Of a stretch of 64,000 nucleotides of DNA, positions 1 through 11,584 are shown one piece after another (positions within the stretch are counted from its first letter, which is position 1; every line of letters starts with the position of its first letter). Below the pieces are notes generated by a model. The model did no database searches. It had not been told where the DNA came from and saw only the letters and a program-made list of their open reading frames with translations. The translations under genes and the position numbers were made by a program. Source of the stretch: Terrabacter tumescens (lineage in GTDB: Bacteria > Actinomycetota > Actinomycetes > Actinomycetales > Dermatophilaceae); NCBI RefSeq assembly GCF_014646815.1, contig NZ_BMNZ01000004.1, positions 395,103 to 459,102 of the forward strand, given 5' to 3'.

Positions 1-1464
1 GGTGAGGGCACACGCATGAAGTCCACGACCCCCAAGGTCCTCCACACGATCGGGGGTCGCAGTCTCGTGGCCCACGCGATCCGGGCGGCCCGGGGCACGA
101 GCCCGCAGCACCTCGCCGTCGTCGTGCGCCACGAGCGCGACCGCGTCGCCGAGCACGTGCGGCAGGTCGACCCCGAGGCGGTCGTCGCCGACCAGGACGA
201 CGTCAAGGGCACCGGGCGCGCCGTCGAGTGCGCGCTCGAGGCCCTCCCCGCAGGCCTCGACGGCACCGTCGTCGTGACCTACGGCGACGTGCCGCTGCTG
301 ACGAGCGAGACGCTCGAGGGGCTCGTCGCCGCGCACCACGCGGCGGGCAACGCCGTCACCGTCATCACCGCGACGCTCGAGGACCCGACGGGCTACGGCC
401 GGGTCATCCGTGACGCGGAGGGCTCCGTCGCGGGCATCGTCGAGCAGAAGGACGCCGACGAGCAGCAGCGCGCGATCCGTGAGGTCAACAGCGGGTTGTA
501 CGCGTTCGACGCCGCCGTGCTGCGCGAGGCCCTGTCCGAGGTGGGCACCGACAACGCCCAGGGCGAGAAGTACCTCACCGACGTCGTCGCGATCGCGCGT
601 GGTCGGGGACTCGCCGTCCGCGCCCATCTCGTCGCCGACCTGTGGCAGACCGAGGGCGTCAACGACAAGGTCCAGCTGGCCCGCCTCGGTGCCGAGCTCA
701 ACCGCCGCACCGTCGAGCAGGCCATGCGCGACGGTGCCATCGTCATCGACCCGGCCACGACGTGGCTCGACGCCGACGTGACGATCGGTCCGGACACGGT
801 CGTGCGTCCCGGCACGCAGATCCTCGGCGCCAGCACCATCGGCCGCGACTGCGTCATCGGACCCGACACGACTCTGACCGACGTCGAGGTCGGCGACGGC
901 GCGAGCGTCGTACGCACCCAGGCCGAGCTGGCCGAGATCGGCCCCGGAGCCAGCGTCGGCCCCTTCTCCTACCTGCGCCCCGGCACCCGGCTCGGCGCCC
1001 AGGGCAAGATCGGCGGCTTCGTCGAGACGAAGAACGCCGACATCGGCGCCGGCGCCAAGGTGCCTCACCTGACGTACTGCGGCGACGCGACGATCGGTGA
1101 GGGCGCCAACATCGGCGCCGGCACGATCTTCGCCAACTACGACGGCGTCACCAAGGGACACACCAACGTCGGCGCGCACAGCTTCGTCGGGAGCAACTCG
1201 GTCATCGTCGCCCCGCGCACCATCGCCGACGGCGCCTACGTCGCAGCGGGCTCAGCCGTCGTCAGCGACGTCGGTCCGGGCCAGCTCGCCGTGACCCGAG
1301 CCCAGCAGCGCAACGTCGACGGCTGGGTCGCCCGCCGCCGCGCCGGCACGAAGACCGACGACGCAGCACGGACGGCGCAGGCCGCGCAGGCGGCCACGTC
1401 GAGCGAGAGCACCGAGACCACACAGGGCCAGCCGACCACCGAGACGAAGGACGCCCGACGATGA
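1..1464 (+). CDS. glmU: GlmU, bifunctional UDP-GlcNAc pyrophosphorylase / GlcN-1-P acetyltransferase (5' partial)
   Basis: Makes UDP-N-acetylglucosamine for peptidoglycan and mycothiol in the cytoplasm. The frame is open from base 1 (GEGTRMKS), the middle of the GlmU nucleotide-binding motif L-A-A-G-x-G-T-R-M, so roughly the first 15-20 residues lie outside the window. The Met codon at 16 is therefore internal and not the start. The uridylyltransferase half is followed by hexapeptide repeats forming a left-handed beta helix, with the acetyltransferase signature around GGFVETKNADIG and the downstream HLTYCGDATIGEGANIGAG block. A Thr/Ala/Gln-rich tail of about 40 residues ends the protein, a common actinobacterial extension. 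It overlaps prs by 4 nt (ATGA), the usual glmU-prs coupling. Confidence 0.97.
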   Translation, partial: GEGTRMKSTTPKVLHTIGGRSLVAHAIRAARGTSPQHLAVVVRHERDRVAEHVRQVDPEAVVADQDDVKGTGRAVECALEALPAGLDGTVVVTYGDVPLLTSETLEGLVAAHHAAGNAVTVITATLEDPTGYGRVIRDAEGSVAGIVEQKDADEQQRAIREVNSGLYAFDAAVLREALSEVGTDNAQGEKYLTDVVAIARGRGLAVRAHLVADLWQTEGVNDKVQLARLGAELNRRTVEQAMRDGAIVIDPATTWLDADVTIGPDTVVRPGTQILGASTIGRDCVIGPDTTLTDVEVGDGASVVRTQAELAEIGPGASVGPFSYLRPGTRLGAQGKIGGFVETKNADIGAGAKVPHLTYCGDATIGEGANIGAGTIFANYDGVTKGHTNVGAHSFVGSNSVIVAPRTIADGAYVAAGSAVVSDVGPGQLAVTRAQQRNVDGWVARRRAGTKTDDAARTAQAAQAATSSESTETTQGQPTTETKDARR

Positions 1465-2441
1465 GCGGCATCAACAAGACGACCGAGAAGCACCTCATGG
1501 TCTTCTCCGGCCGGGCGCACCCGCAGCTCGCCCAGGAGGTCGCGAAAGCGCTGGGCACCGATCTCGTGCCGACCTCGGCCTACGACTTCGCCAACGGCGA
1601 GATCTACGTGCGCTACGAGGAGTCGGTGCGCGGCTCGGACGCCTTCGTCATCCAGAGCCACACCGCTCCGATCAACGAGTGGATCATGGAGCAGCTCATC
1701 ATGATCGACGCGCTCAAGCGGGCGTCAGCCAACAGCATCACCGTCGTACTCCCCTTCTACGGCTATGCGCGACAGGACAAGAAGCACCGTGGTCGCGAGC
1801 CGATCTCGGCCCGCCTCATGGCCGACCTGTTCAAGACGGCCGGCGCCAACCGGCTCATGGCGATCGACCTGCACACCGCGCAGATCCAGGGCTTCTTCGA
1901 CGGCCCGGTCGACCACCTCATGGCGATGCCGATCCTCGCGGACTACGTCGGCAAGAAGTATGGCCACCTCGACCTCGCCGTCGTCTCGCCCGACGCCGGC
2001 CGCATCAAGGTCGCCGAGGACTGGAGCTCGCGCCTCGGCGGCGCCCCGCTGGCCTTCATCCACAAGACGCGCGACATCAACCGGCCCAACGAGGTCGTCG
2101 CCAACCGCGTCGTCGGTGAGATCAAGGGCCGCGTCTGCGTCCTCGTCGACGACATGATCGACACGGCGGGCACCATCACCAAGGCGGCCGACGCCCTCAT
2201 GGACCAAGGCGCCGCGGGCGTCATCATCGCCGCCACGCACGCGATCCTCTCGGGCCCGGCCGTCGACCGCCTCAAGGCCTGCAAGGTCGAGGAGGTCATC
2301 GTGACCAACACCCTCCCGATCCCCGACGACCGCCGCTTCGACAAGCTCGAGGTCCTCTCGATCGCGCCGCTCGTCTCGATGGCGATCCGCGAGGTCTTCG
2401 AGGACGGCTCGGTCACGAGCCTCTTCGACGGCAAGGCCTGA
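1461..2441 (+). CDS. prs: Ribose-phosphate pyrophosphokinase (PRPP synthetase)
   Basis: Converts ribose-5-phosphate and ATP to PRPP for purine, pyrimidine, His, Trp and NAD synthesis. The length of 326 aa is standard. Visible motifs are the flexible-loop region FYGYARQDKKHRGREPIS, the divalent-metal loop with DLHTAQIQGFF, and the PRPP-binding site VLVDDMIDTAGTI near the C-terminus. The ATG overlaps the glmU stop, so translation is probably coupled. The terminator-like hairpin at 2444-2465 follows directly. Confidence 0.98.
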   Translation: MSGINKTTEKHLMVFSGRAHPQLAQEVAKALGTDLVPTSAYDFANGEIYVRYEESVRGSDAFVIQSHTAPINEWIMEQLIMIDALKRASANSITVVLPFYGYARQDKKHRGREPISARLMADLFKTAGANRLMAIDLHTAQIQGFFDGPVDHLMAMPILADYVGKKYGHLDLAVVSPDAGRIKVAEDWSSRLGGAPLAFIHKTRDINRPNEVVANRVVGEIKGRVCVLVDDMIDTAGTITKAADALMDQGAAGVIIAATHAILSGPAVDRLKACKVEEVIVTNTLPIPDDRRFDKLEVLSIAPLVSMAIREVFEDGSVTSLFDGKA

Positions 2442-2443
2442 CC

Positions 2444-2465
2444 CACGGGGGCTTCGCCCCCCGTG
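2444..2465 (+). terminator. Hairpin after prs
   Basis: CACGGGGG and CCCCCGTG arms of 8 bp flank a 6-nt loop, 2 nt after the prs stop. There is no U tract, as is common in high-GC actinobacteria. Confidence 0.6.
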
Positions 2466-2553
2466 CACCCCCCTGAAGACGCGCGTGGCTGGGTTCCGCA
2501 TGCGCCCCGAGTGCCCCCGAACGACCCGGTCGGCTGACTTCGCTTCACGGGGT

Positions 2554-2592
2554 GGGCGTATGCCGTCGGGACCCTCCCGACGGCATACGCCC
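2554..2592. terminator. Perfect 18-bp hairpin carrying two inverted GTATGCCG octamers
   Basis: Bases 2554-2571 pair perfectly with 2575-2592 around a 3-nt CCC loop. The site lies between the convergent prs and CGNR genes, so it can end transcription from both sides. Each arm contains the octamer GTATGCCG found throughout the window (2558-2565 forward, 2581-2588 reverse). Confidence 0.75.
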
Positions 2593-2611
2593 TCGGTGCG
2601 TGCTGGGGTGC

Positions 2612-3172
2612 TCAGACGCGCGCGGCGCGGCGGGCGCGGTAGGCGGCGGTGTGGGCGCGGGCCGCGCAGCCCCCCTCGCAGAAGCGGCGGGAACGGTTGC
2701 GCGAGAGGTCGACGACGACGTCGTCGCAGTCGGCCGCCTCGCACACCCGCAGGCGGGCGAGCTCGCCGGCGCGCACGACGTCGATGACGGCGATCGCGGC
2801 CTCGACGGCCATGCGGCGGGGGAGGGGCGCGTCGTCGGGGGTGGCGTGGACGTGCCAGCCGACGTCGTCGTGGTCGACGAGCTGCGGGACGGCGCGGGCC
2901 TCGGCGAGCAGCTCGTTGACGAGCGCGACGACGCCGGCCTCGTCGTGGTCCCAGAAGCCCCGGAGGCGTGGACGCAGGGCGCGCACCGCCTCGAGCTCGG
3001 CGGCGTCTCGGTCGAAGCGCCCGGTCCACCCCTGCTCGCGGTAGAGCTCGTCGAGCTGCTCGAGGCTCGTCAGCCGGTCGGGCGCGTCGTCACCGGGCAC
3101 GGAGCCCGGCATCGTGTTGACGAGGGCGGCGGCCGCCGCCAGCGCCATGTCGGTGTCATGGGTGAAAAGCAT
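2612..3172 (-). CDS. CGNR zinc-finger (ABATE-type) putative regulator
   Basis: A 186-aa protein with the ABATE/CGNR architecture: an N-terminal alpha-helical domain and a C-terminal zinc finger with Cys144, Cys149, Cys165 and Cys169 in a basic context (LSRNRSRRFC..C). These proteins are thought to bind DNA or RNA as stress-linked regulators in actinobacteria; the target is unknown. The ATG at 3172 has an AGGAG ribosome site 6 nt upstream. It is divergent from the EamA transporter, sharing an AT-rich 109-bp region, so it may regulate that gene (inference). Confidence 0.85.
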   Translation of the reverse strand: MLFTHDTDMALAAAAALVNTMPGSVPGDDAPDRLTSLEQLDELYREQGWTGRFDRDAAELEAVRALRPRLRGFWDHDEAGVVALVNELLAEARAVPQLVDHDDVGWHVHATPDDAPLPRRMAVEAAIAVIDVVRAGELARLRVCEAADCDDVVVDLSRNRSRRFCEGGCAARAHTAAYRARRAARV

Positions 3173-3200
3173 GTTGACTCCTGACGGCGACGATCGCTAC

Positions 3201-3232
3201 TGTCATGAGTCTAATGAGTTTTGCTGATGACA
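3201..3232. promoter_or_regulatory. Possible operator in the CGNR/EamA divergent promoter
   Basis: An inverted repeat TGTCAT (3201-3206) / ATGACA (3227-3232) encloses two direct ATGAGT copies (3205, 3214). On the minus strand TAGACT inside it fits a -10 box for the CGNR gene. The block is much more AT-rich than its surroundings. Binding by the CGNR protein is a guess. Confidence 0.35.
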
Positions 3233-3281
3233 TCCGGCAGGCGGGCCACGGCACCGTCGGCGGGGAGCGACGAGGACGGTC

Positions 3282-4409
3282 ATGACGGAACGGGTCGAGG
3301 TCGACGCAGCATCAGCGGTCGGGTCCACGGCTCGGAGCGTGCCGTCGACAGGGCGCCCTGACCGCCCTGACCGCCCTGACCGCCCTGACCGCCCTGACCG
3401 CCCTGACCGCCCTGACCGCCCTGACCGCCCTGACCGTCCCCGCCGTCCGGTCCGGCACCCGCTCGTGGGGCTGGGCGTGGCGCTCGTGTCGGCCGCCGCC
3501 TTCGCCACCTCGGGCGCCTTCGGCAAGTCCCTGCTCGTCGGCGGCTGGTCGCCGGGGGCCGTCGTGACGATGCGCATCACCCTCGCCGCCGTCGTCCTGC
3601 TCGGGCCCGCGCTGTGGTCGCTGCGCGGCCGCTGGCCGGCGCTGCGACGCAACGCCTGGGTCGTCGTCGGCTACGGCCTGACCGGGGTCGCCGGCTGCCA
3701 GCTCGCCTACTTCAACGCCGTCACCCACCTGTCGGTCGGTGTGGCCCTGCTGCTCGAGTACCTCGCGCCGGTGCTCATCGTCGGCTGGCTCTGGCTGCGA
3801 CACCGGCAGGCGCCCCGCCGCCTCACCGTCATCGGCGTGGCCCTCGCCGTGGCTGGTCTGCTGCTCGTGCTCGACGTCCTCGGTGGCGGCGCCAGCGTCA
3901 GCCCCGTCGGCGTCCTCTGGGGTCTCGGCGCCGCCGTCTGCCTCGTGCTCTACTTCCTGCTCGCCGACCACGTCGACGACGACGTGCCGCCGCTCGCCCT
4001 CGCCGGAGGAGGCCTCGCCGTCGGCGCGGCGTCCCTCGGCCTGGCCGGCCTCGTCGGCGTCCTCGACATGAGCCGGGGTGCCGGCCGCGTGCCGCTCGGC
4101 GGGGTCGTCGTCGACTGGTGGGTACCGGTCCTCGTCATCGCCCTCGTGGCCGCTGCCTTCGCCTACGTCACCGGCATCGCCGCCGTGCGCATGCTCGGCG
4201 CCAAGGTCGCCTCGTTCGTGGCCCTGACCGAGGTGCTCTTCGCCGTGCTCTTCGCCTGGCTCGTGCTCGCCGAGCTGCCCACGACGGTCCAGCTCCTCGG
4301 CGGAGTGCTCATCGTCGGGGGCCTCGTGGCCGTCCGCGCCGACGAGGCGCGAGGCGGTGGGGCGGCGGGCGAGGAGACGCCGCTCACCCAGCCCTGCCCC
4401 ATCCCGTGA
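3282..4409 (+). CDS. EamA/DMT-family membrane transporter with N-terminal (RPD)9 tract
   Basis: A 375-aa drug/metabolite-type permease. The hydrophobic part holds about ten membrane segments in two EamA repeats, beginning near residue 60 (VGLGVALVSAAAFATSGAFGKSLL) and including LLEYLAPVLIV and TEVLFAVLFAWLVLAELP. Family members export metabolites or amino acids; the substrate here cannot be read. The first 60 residues are not membrane sequence and contain nine perfect Arg-Pro-Asp repeats (residues 25-51). The ATG at 3282 is chosen because no in-frame start lies between the repeat and the first helix, so the tract appears to be translated. Confidence 0.88.
   Translation: MTERVEVDAASAVGSTARSVPSTGRPDRPDRPDRPDRPDRPDRPDRPDRPDRPRRPVRHPLVGLGVALVSAAAFATSGAFGKSLLVGGWSPGAVVTMRITLAAVVLLGPALWSLRGRWPALRRNAWVVVGYGLTGVAGCQLAYFNAVTHLSVGVALLLEYLAPVLIVGWLWLRHRQAPRRLTVIGVALAVAGLLLVLDVLGGGASVSPVGVLWGLGAAVCLVLYFLLADHVDDDVPPLALAGGGLAVGAASLGLAGLVGVLDMSRGAGRVPLGGVVVDWWVPVLVIALVAAAFAYVTGIAAVRMLGAKVASFVALTEVLFAVLFAWLVLAELPTTVQLLGGVLIVGGLVAVRADEARGGGAAGEETPLTQPCPIP
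3354..3434 (+). repeat. 9-bp tandem repeat, nine copies, coding for (Arg-Pro-Asp)9
   Basis: The unit CGCCCTGAC is repeated nine times without interruption inside the EamA gene. The 9-bp unit keeps the frame, so slippage would change the length of the cytoplasmic tail rather than switch the gene off. Confidence 0.95.
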
Positions 4410-4417
4410 GTCCCGCC

Positions 4418-4423
4418 TAGGCT
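4418..4423 (+). promoter_or_regulatory. -10 box (TAGGCT) for a leaderless phosphoesterase mRNA
   Basis: TAGGCT lies exactly 6 nt before the ATG at 4430, with no ribosome site, which is the signature of a leaderless transcript. Confidence 0.65.
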
Positions 4424-4429
4424 GCACCC

Positions 4430-5515
4430 ATGAGCTGGCGCCCGCGGGCGGCCATCGCCCTGGCTGCCGTCCTCCTCGCGGGATGCGTCACGTCGACCGC
4501 CACCCCCGAACCGCCCGTCGCGACGCCGTCCCCGACGGGCTCGCCGGGGACGCCGGGGACCCCCGGGACGCCCGGGACGCCCGGGACCGTGCACCTCACG
4601 GCCGCGGGCGACTACGGCGCCGACCCCGTCGCCTCGGGCCGCGTCCTGACGGCCCTCGCCCGCGTCGGCCAGGACGCGCACCTCGCCCTGGGCGACCTCT
4701 CCTACGGCAAGCCCGGGCAGGAGCAGGCGTGGTGCGACTTCGTCACCGCCCGGACCCGGCCGGGCCTGCCCTTCGAGCTCCTCTCCGGCAACCACGAGAG
4801 CAACGGCGAGAACGGCTCCATCGGCGCCTTCACCGCCTGCCTCCCCAACCGCCTCCCCGGGCTCGTCGGCCAGTACGGCCGCGAGTACTACGTCGACCTC
4901 CCGCAGCCGGACCCGGTCGTCCGGGTCGTCCTGGTCTCGCCGGCCCTGACGTTCCCCGACGGCACGTGGGACTACTCGGCGGGCTCGGAGCACTACGCGT
5001 GGACCGAGCGCGCCATCGACGGCGCGCGCGCCGCGAAGATCCCGTGGGTCGTCGTCGGCATGCACAAGCCGTGCCTCTCTCTCGGGAAGTACTCCTGCGA
5101 CATCGGCCCCGACCTGCTGCACCTGCTCGTGGCCAAGCGCGTCGACCTCGTGCTGTCCGGCCACGAGCACCTCTACCAGCGCACGGCCCAGCTCGCCGAG
5201 GGGAGCGCCTGCACCCGCATCGCGATCGGGTCCTACCTGCCCGGGTGCGTCGTCGACCGCGGCACCTCGCTCGCCGCCGGGGCGGGCACCGTCCTCGTCG
5301 GGGTCGGCACCGGCGGCGGGCTGCCGTCACCGGTCAGGGCCACCGACCCCGAGGCCGGGTACTTCGCAGCCAGCGCGGGTGCGGGCAGCACGCCGGACCC
5401 CTACGGCTACCTCGACGTGCTGGCCACAGCGGGCGACCTGCGGGCGACGTTCGTGCGCAGCGACGGCACGACCGGCGACGCGTTCGTGCTGCGGCACGGC
5501 GCGACCGCACCCTGA
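4430..5515 (+). CDS. Secreted metallophosphoesterase lipoprotein
   Basis: A 361-aa calcineurin-like phosphoesterase. The signal peptide ends in the lipobox LLAGC (Cys19), so the mature protein is probably a membrane-anchored lipoprotein. A Pro/Thr/Gly linker with four GTP triplets precedes the catalytic domain. Metal-site motifs of the family are visible: GDLS (after AAGDYG), GNHES, and GHEHLYQR near residue 245. The substrate is unknown; related proteins resemble purple acid phosphatases. Translation is probably leaderless from 4430. Confidence 0.88.
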   Translation: MSWRPRAAIALAAVLLAGCVTSTATPEPPVATPSPTGSPGTPGTPGTPGTPGTVHLTAAGDYGADPVASGRVLTALARVGQDAHLALGDLSYGKPGQEQAWCDFVTARTRPGLPFELLSGNHESNGENGSIGAFTACLPNRLPGLVGQYGREYYVDLPQPDPVVRVVLVSPALTFPDGTWDYSAGSEHYAWTERAIDGARAAKIPWVVVGMHKPCLSLGKYSCDIGPDLLHLLVAKRVDLVLSGHEHLYQRTAQLAEGSACTRIAIGSYLPGCVVDRGTSLAAGAGTVLVGVGTGGGLPSPVRATDPEAGYFAASAGAGSTPDPYGYLDVLATAGDLRATFVRSDGTTGDAFVLRHGATAP

Positions 5516-5844
5516 GCGGGGACGGAGCGGGCACGCAGCTGGACCCGAGCGGGAGTCGGGTGGGAGTCGGGTGGGCCAGTGGACGGGATTTCGTGCCTTG
5601 GGCCGCAGTCCCGTAAGATCGAGCAGTTGCCTCGGCGAGGGACGGTGCACGGCTGCCACGGCAGGGCGTGCCGGGGTCCGTGATCGACGCGGTGGCCTGA
5701 CGTGGAAGCTCTTCACGGTCGGGTTCGCCTCTGCGTGCGGACCACCTCAGCGACCTGCTCCGTCACTGCCGATCACCGCGCGTCGTCCCGCGTCGAGGCC
5801 GACCACCGAGAGACCGCCTCATCCGAGATACCCAGGAGATCCCC
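5516..5844. other. 329-bp gene-free region: rplY leader/promoter
   Basis: No coding frame is credible here. A -10-like TAAGAT lies at 5614-5619, which would give a 5' leader of roughly 220 nt for rplY. The leader contains several GC-rich short inverted repeats (for example around 5650-5690), so an autoregulatory ribosomal-protein leader is possible, but no specific fold was established. The ribosome site CAGGAG at 5832-5838 serves rplY. Confidence 0.4.
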
Positions 5845-6528
5845 GTGTCCGACAACACCAAGCTCGTCGCCGAGAAGCGCACCGACTTCGGCAAGGGCGC
5901 CGCCCGCAAGATCCGCCGCGCCGGCAACATCCCCGCCGTCATGTACGGCCACGGCACCGACCCCGTGCACATCTCGCTGCCCGGCCACGACACGATGATG
6001 GCGCTCAAGCAGGCCAACGCCCTCCTCACGATCGTCATCGACGGCGACGAGCAGCTCGCGCTCGCCAAGGACGTCCAGCGCGACCCGATCAAGCCGGTCA
6101 TCGACCACGTCGACCTCGTCGTCGTCCGCAAGGGCGAGAAGGTCGTCGTCGACGTCGCCGTGCACCTCGAGGGCGAGGCCGCTCCCGAGACCGTCGTCAC
6201 GCTCGACCACAACACGCTGCAGGTCGAGGCGCTCGCCACGAACATCCCCGAGAACGTCGTCGTCTCGGTCGAGGGCCTCGAGGCCGGCACGCAGATCCTC
6301 GCCGGCGCCGTCGAGCTGCCCGAGGGCGCGACGCTCGTCACCGACGAGGAGGCTCTCGTCGTCAACGTCACGCAGGCCATCTCGGCCGAGGCCCTCGAGG
6401 CCGAGCTCGCCGAGGCCGAGGCCGAGGCCGGCATCGAGCGCGAGGAGTCCGACGAGGAGGCCGCCGAGGCCGCCGAGGGCGAGGCTGCCGAGGGCAACGA
6501 GGCCAAGGCCGAGGGCGACGAGGCCTGA
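5845..6528 (+). CDS. rplY: 50S ribosomal protein L25 / general stress protein Ctc
   Basis: A 227-aa two-domain form (Ctc type). The N-terminal L25 domain that binds 5S rRNA (RTDFGKGAARKIRRAGNIPAVMYG) is followed by the C-terminal beta domain (ETVVTLDHNTLQVEALATNIPE). A roughly 40-residue tail of Glu/Ala repeats closes the protein and is highly acidic. The start GTG at 5845 has AGGAG at the right distance. The next gene is pth, the usual actinobacterial order. Confidence 0.97.
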   Translation: MSDNTKLVAEKRTDFGKGAARKIRRAGNIPAVMYGHGTDPVHISLPGHDTMMALKQANALLTIVIDGDEQLALAKDVQRDPIKPVIDHVDLVVVRKGEKVVVDVAVHLEGEAAPETVVTLDHNTLQVEALATNIPENVVVSVEGLEAGTQILAGAVELPEGATLVTDEEALVVNVTQAISAEALEAELAEAEAEAGIEREESDEEAAEAAEGEAAEGNEAKAEGDEA

Positions 6529-6684
6529 GCCTCGTCCCCACGTCGCGGCGCCCATCGCGCCGCAACAGCATGACCACGCGTCCACGGGTCCCGTCCGAGC
6601 TCCGGCTCGGCGGGGCCCGTGCCCGCACCACGACCTGACCACCTTCCACGGCCACGGCCGCTGACCACCGATCGAGGGACCCGC

Positions 6685-7278
6685 ATGGACACCTGGCTCG
6701 TCGTCGGGCTCGGCAACCCGGGACCCGGCTACGCCGGCAACCGGCACAACGTCGGAGCGATGACCGTCGACGAGATCGCCGGTCGCGCCGTGGGTGGCCG
6801 CGCCACCTTCAAGGCGCACAAGGGTGCCCGGGCGCGTGTCGCCGAGACGCGACTGCGCGTCGGCGGACCCAAGGTCGTCCTGGCCGTGCCGTCGATGTTC
6901 ATGAACGAGTCCGGCTCCGCCGTCGCCGGCCTCTCGAAGTACTACGACGTCCCGCCCGAGCGCATCGTCGTGCTCCATGACGAGCTCGACATCGACGCCG
7001 GCCTCGTCCGGCTCAAGCTGGGCGGCGGTGAGGGCGGCCACAACGGCCTGCGCTCCATCTCCCGCTCGATCGGCACGCGCGACTACCTCCGCGTGCGCCT
7101 CGGCATCGGCCGTCCGCCCGGGCGCCAGGACCCGGCGGACTTCGTCCTCAAGGACTTCTCCAAGGCCGAGCGCACCGACGTCCTGCCGTTCCTGCTCGAC
7201 GAGGGTGCCGACGCGGTCGAGGCACTCATCGAGGTGGGCCTGCTCGACGCCCAGCAGCGCTTCCACGCCCCCCGCTGA
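6685..7278 (+). CDS. pth: Peptidyl-tRNA hydrolase
   Basis: Releases peptides from stalled peptidyl-tRNA. It has 197 aa, the family length, starting MDTWLVVGLGNPGPGYAGNRHNVG. The catalytic His is His21 in NRHNVG, and the conserved Asn and Asp blocks (PSMFMNESG, HDELDI) are present, as is the GGxxGHNGLRSI signature. An upstream in-frame ATG at 6619 is rejected because the conserved family N-terminus begins at 6685. It lies between rplY and mfd. Confidence 0.97.
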   Translation: MDTWLVVGLGNPGPGYAGNRHNVGAMTVDEIAGRAVGGRATFKAHKGARARVAETRLRVGGPKVVLAVPSMFMNESGSAVAGLSKYYDVPPERIVVLHDELDIDAGLVRLKLGGGEGGHNGLRSISRSIGTRDYLRVRLGIGRPPGRQDPADFVLKDFSKAERTDVLPFLLDEGADAVEALIEVGLLDAQQRFHAPR

Positions 7279-7317
7279 CGACGGCGCACCCCGTCCCGCG
7301 CTGTCGTCGCACCGACC

Positions 7318-7323
7318 TAGACT
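7318..7323 (+). promoter_or_regulatory. -10 box (TAGACT) for mfd
   Basis: TAGACT lies 9 nt upstream of the mfd ATG with no ribosome site between them, so the mRNA is nearly or fully leaderless. Confidence 0.5.
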
Positions 7324-7332
7324 GGACGACTG

Positions 7333-10977
<3,645 letters not shown>

Positions 10978-11010
10978 GATGTCAGACGCATCCGCCAGAG
11001 GAGGAATTTC

Positions 11011-11568
11011 GTGAAGGCTTGGTCTGCTCAACCCGCGAAGCGCGTGGCCGTCGTCGGCATCGTGGCTCTCGGTGCCGCGTCGCTGCTCGGCGGGTGCGGT
11101 TTCGAGACGCGCCAGCAGGCCGCCGCCGTGGTCAACGGCACGGTCATCCACGAGTCCGACGTCCGCGAGACGTTCGACCAGCTCAAGGCGGCCAAGCTCG
11201 ACTTCGCCGAGAACATCGTCGTCACCGCGCTCGTCGCGGCGCCGCTGCTCAAGGACGCCGTCGCCTCCTCCGGCAGCTGGAAGCCCGACGAGACCTACGC
11301 CTCGGTCATCTCCTCGATCCCCGGCGCCACCGACACGACGAAGGAGTTCGTCGAGGCGGTCGCCCTCATCCAGTCGCAGAAGATGACGCCGGCCGACGTC
11401 GCCGCCTACCGCGCCGACCTCAGACAAGCCGACATCAGCGTCAACCCGAAGTACGGCGCGATCGTCCCGTCCGACCAGGGCCCGGTCTACTTCACCCTCG
11501 GTCAGCAGACCCCCAACTGGGTCAAGGCCGGCGCCAACCCCGCCCCGGCCGCGACGCCCGCTCAGTAG
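11011..11568 (+). CDS. SurA N-terminal-like lipoprotein
   Basis: 185 aa. The signal peptide ends in the lipobox LLGGC (Cys29), so the protein is probably anchored outside the membrane. The segment AAAVVNGTVIHESDVRETFDQLK matches the start of SurA/PrsA-type foldase domains, but the protein ends before any parvulin (PPIase) domain, so a chaperone-like rather than isomerase role is inferred. It lies in the mfd-mazG interval, where actinobacteria often carry such a gene. The GTG start follows AGAGGAGGA. Confidence 0.75.
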   Translation: MKAWSAQPAKRVAVVGIVALGAASLLGGCGFETRQQAAAVVNGTVIHESDVRETFDQLKAAKLDFAENIVVTALVAAPLLKDAVASSGSWKPDETYASVISSIPGATDTTKEFVEAVALIQSQKMTPADVAAYRADLRQADISVNPKYGAIVPSDQGPVYFTLGQQTPNWVKAGANPAPAATPAQ

Positions 11569-11584
11569 TCCTGCCACCCTCGTC

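Noticed and set aside
16-18. ATG at 16 as the start of glmU
   Set aside because: It is the Met inside the conserved nucleotide-binding loop G-E-G-T-R-M; the true start is before the window.
5620-5720. Known ribosomal-protein leader riboswitch before rplY
   Set aside because: Some inverted repeats are present, but no defined consensus structure could be matched by eye.
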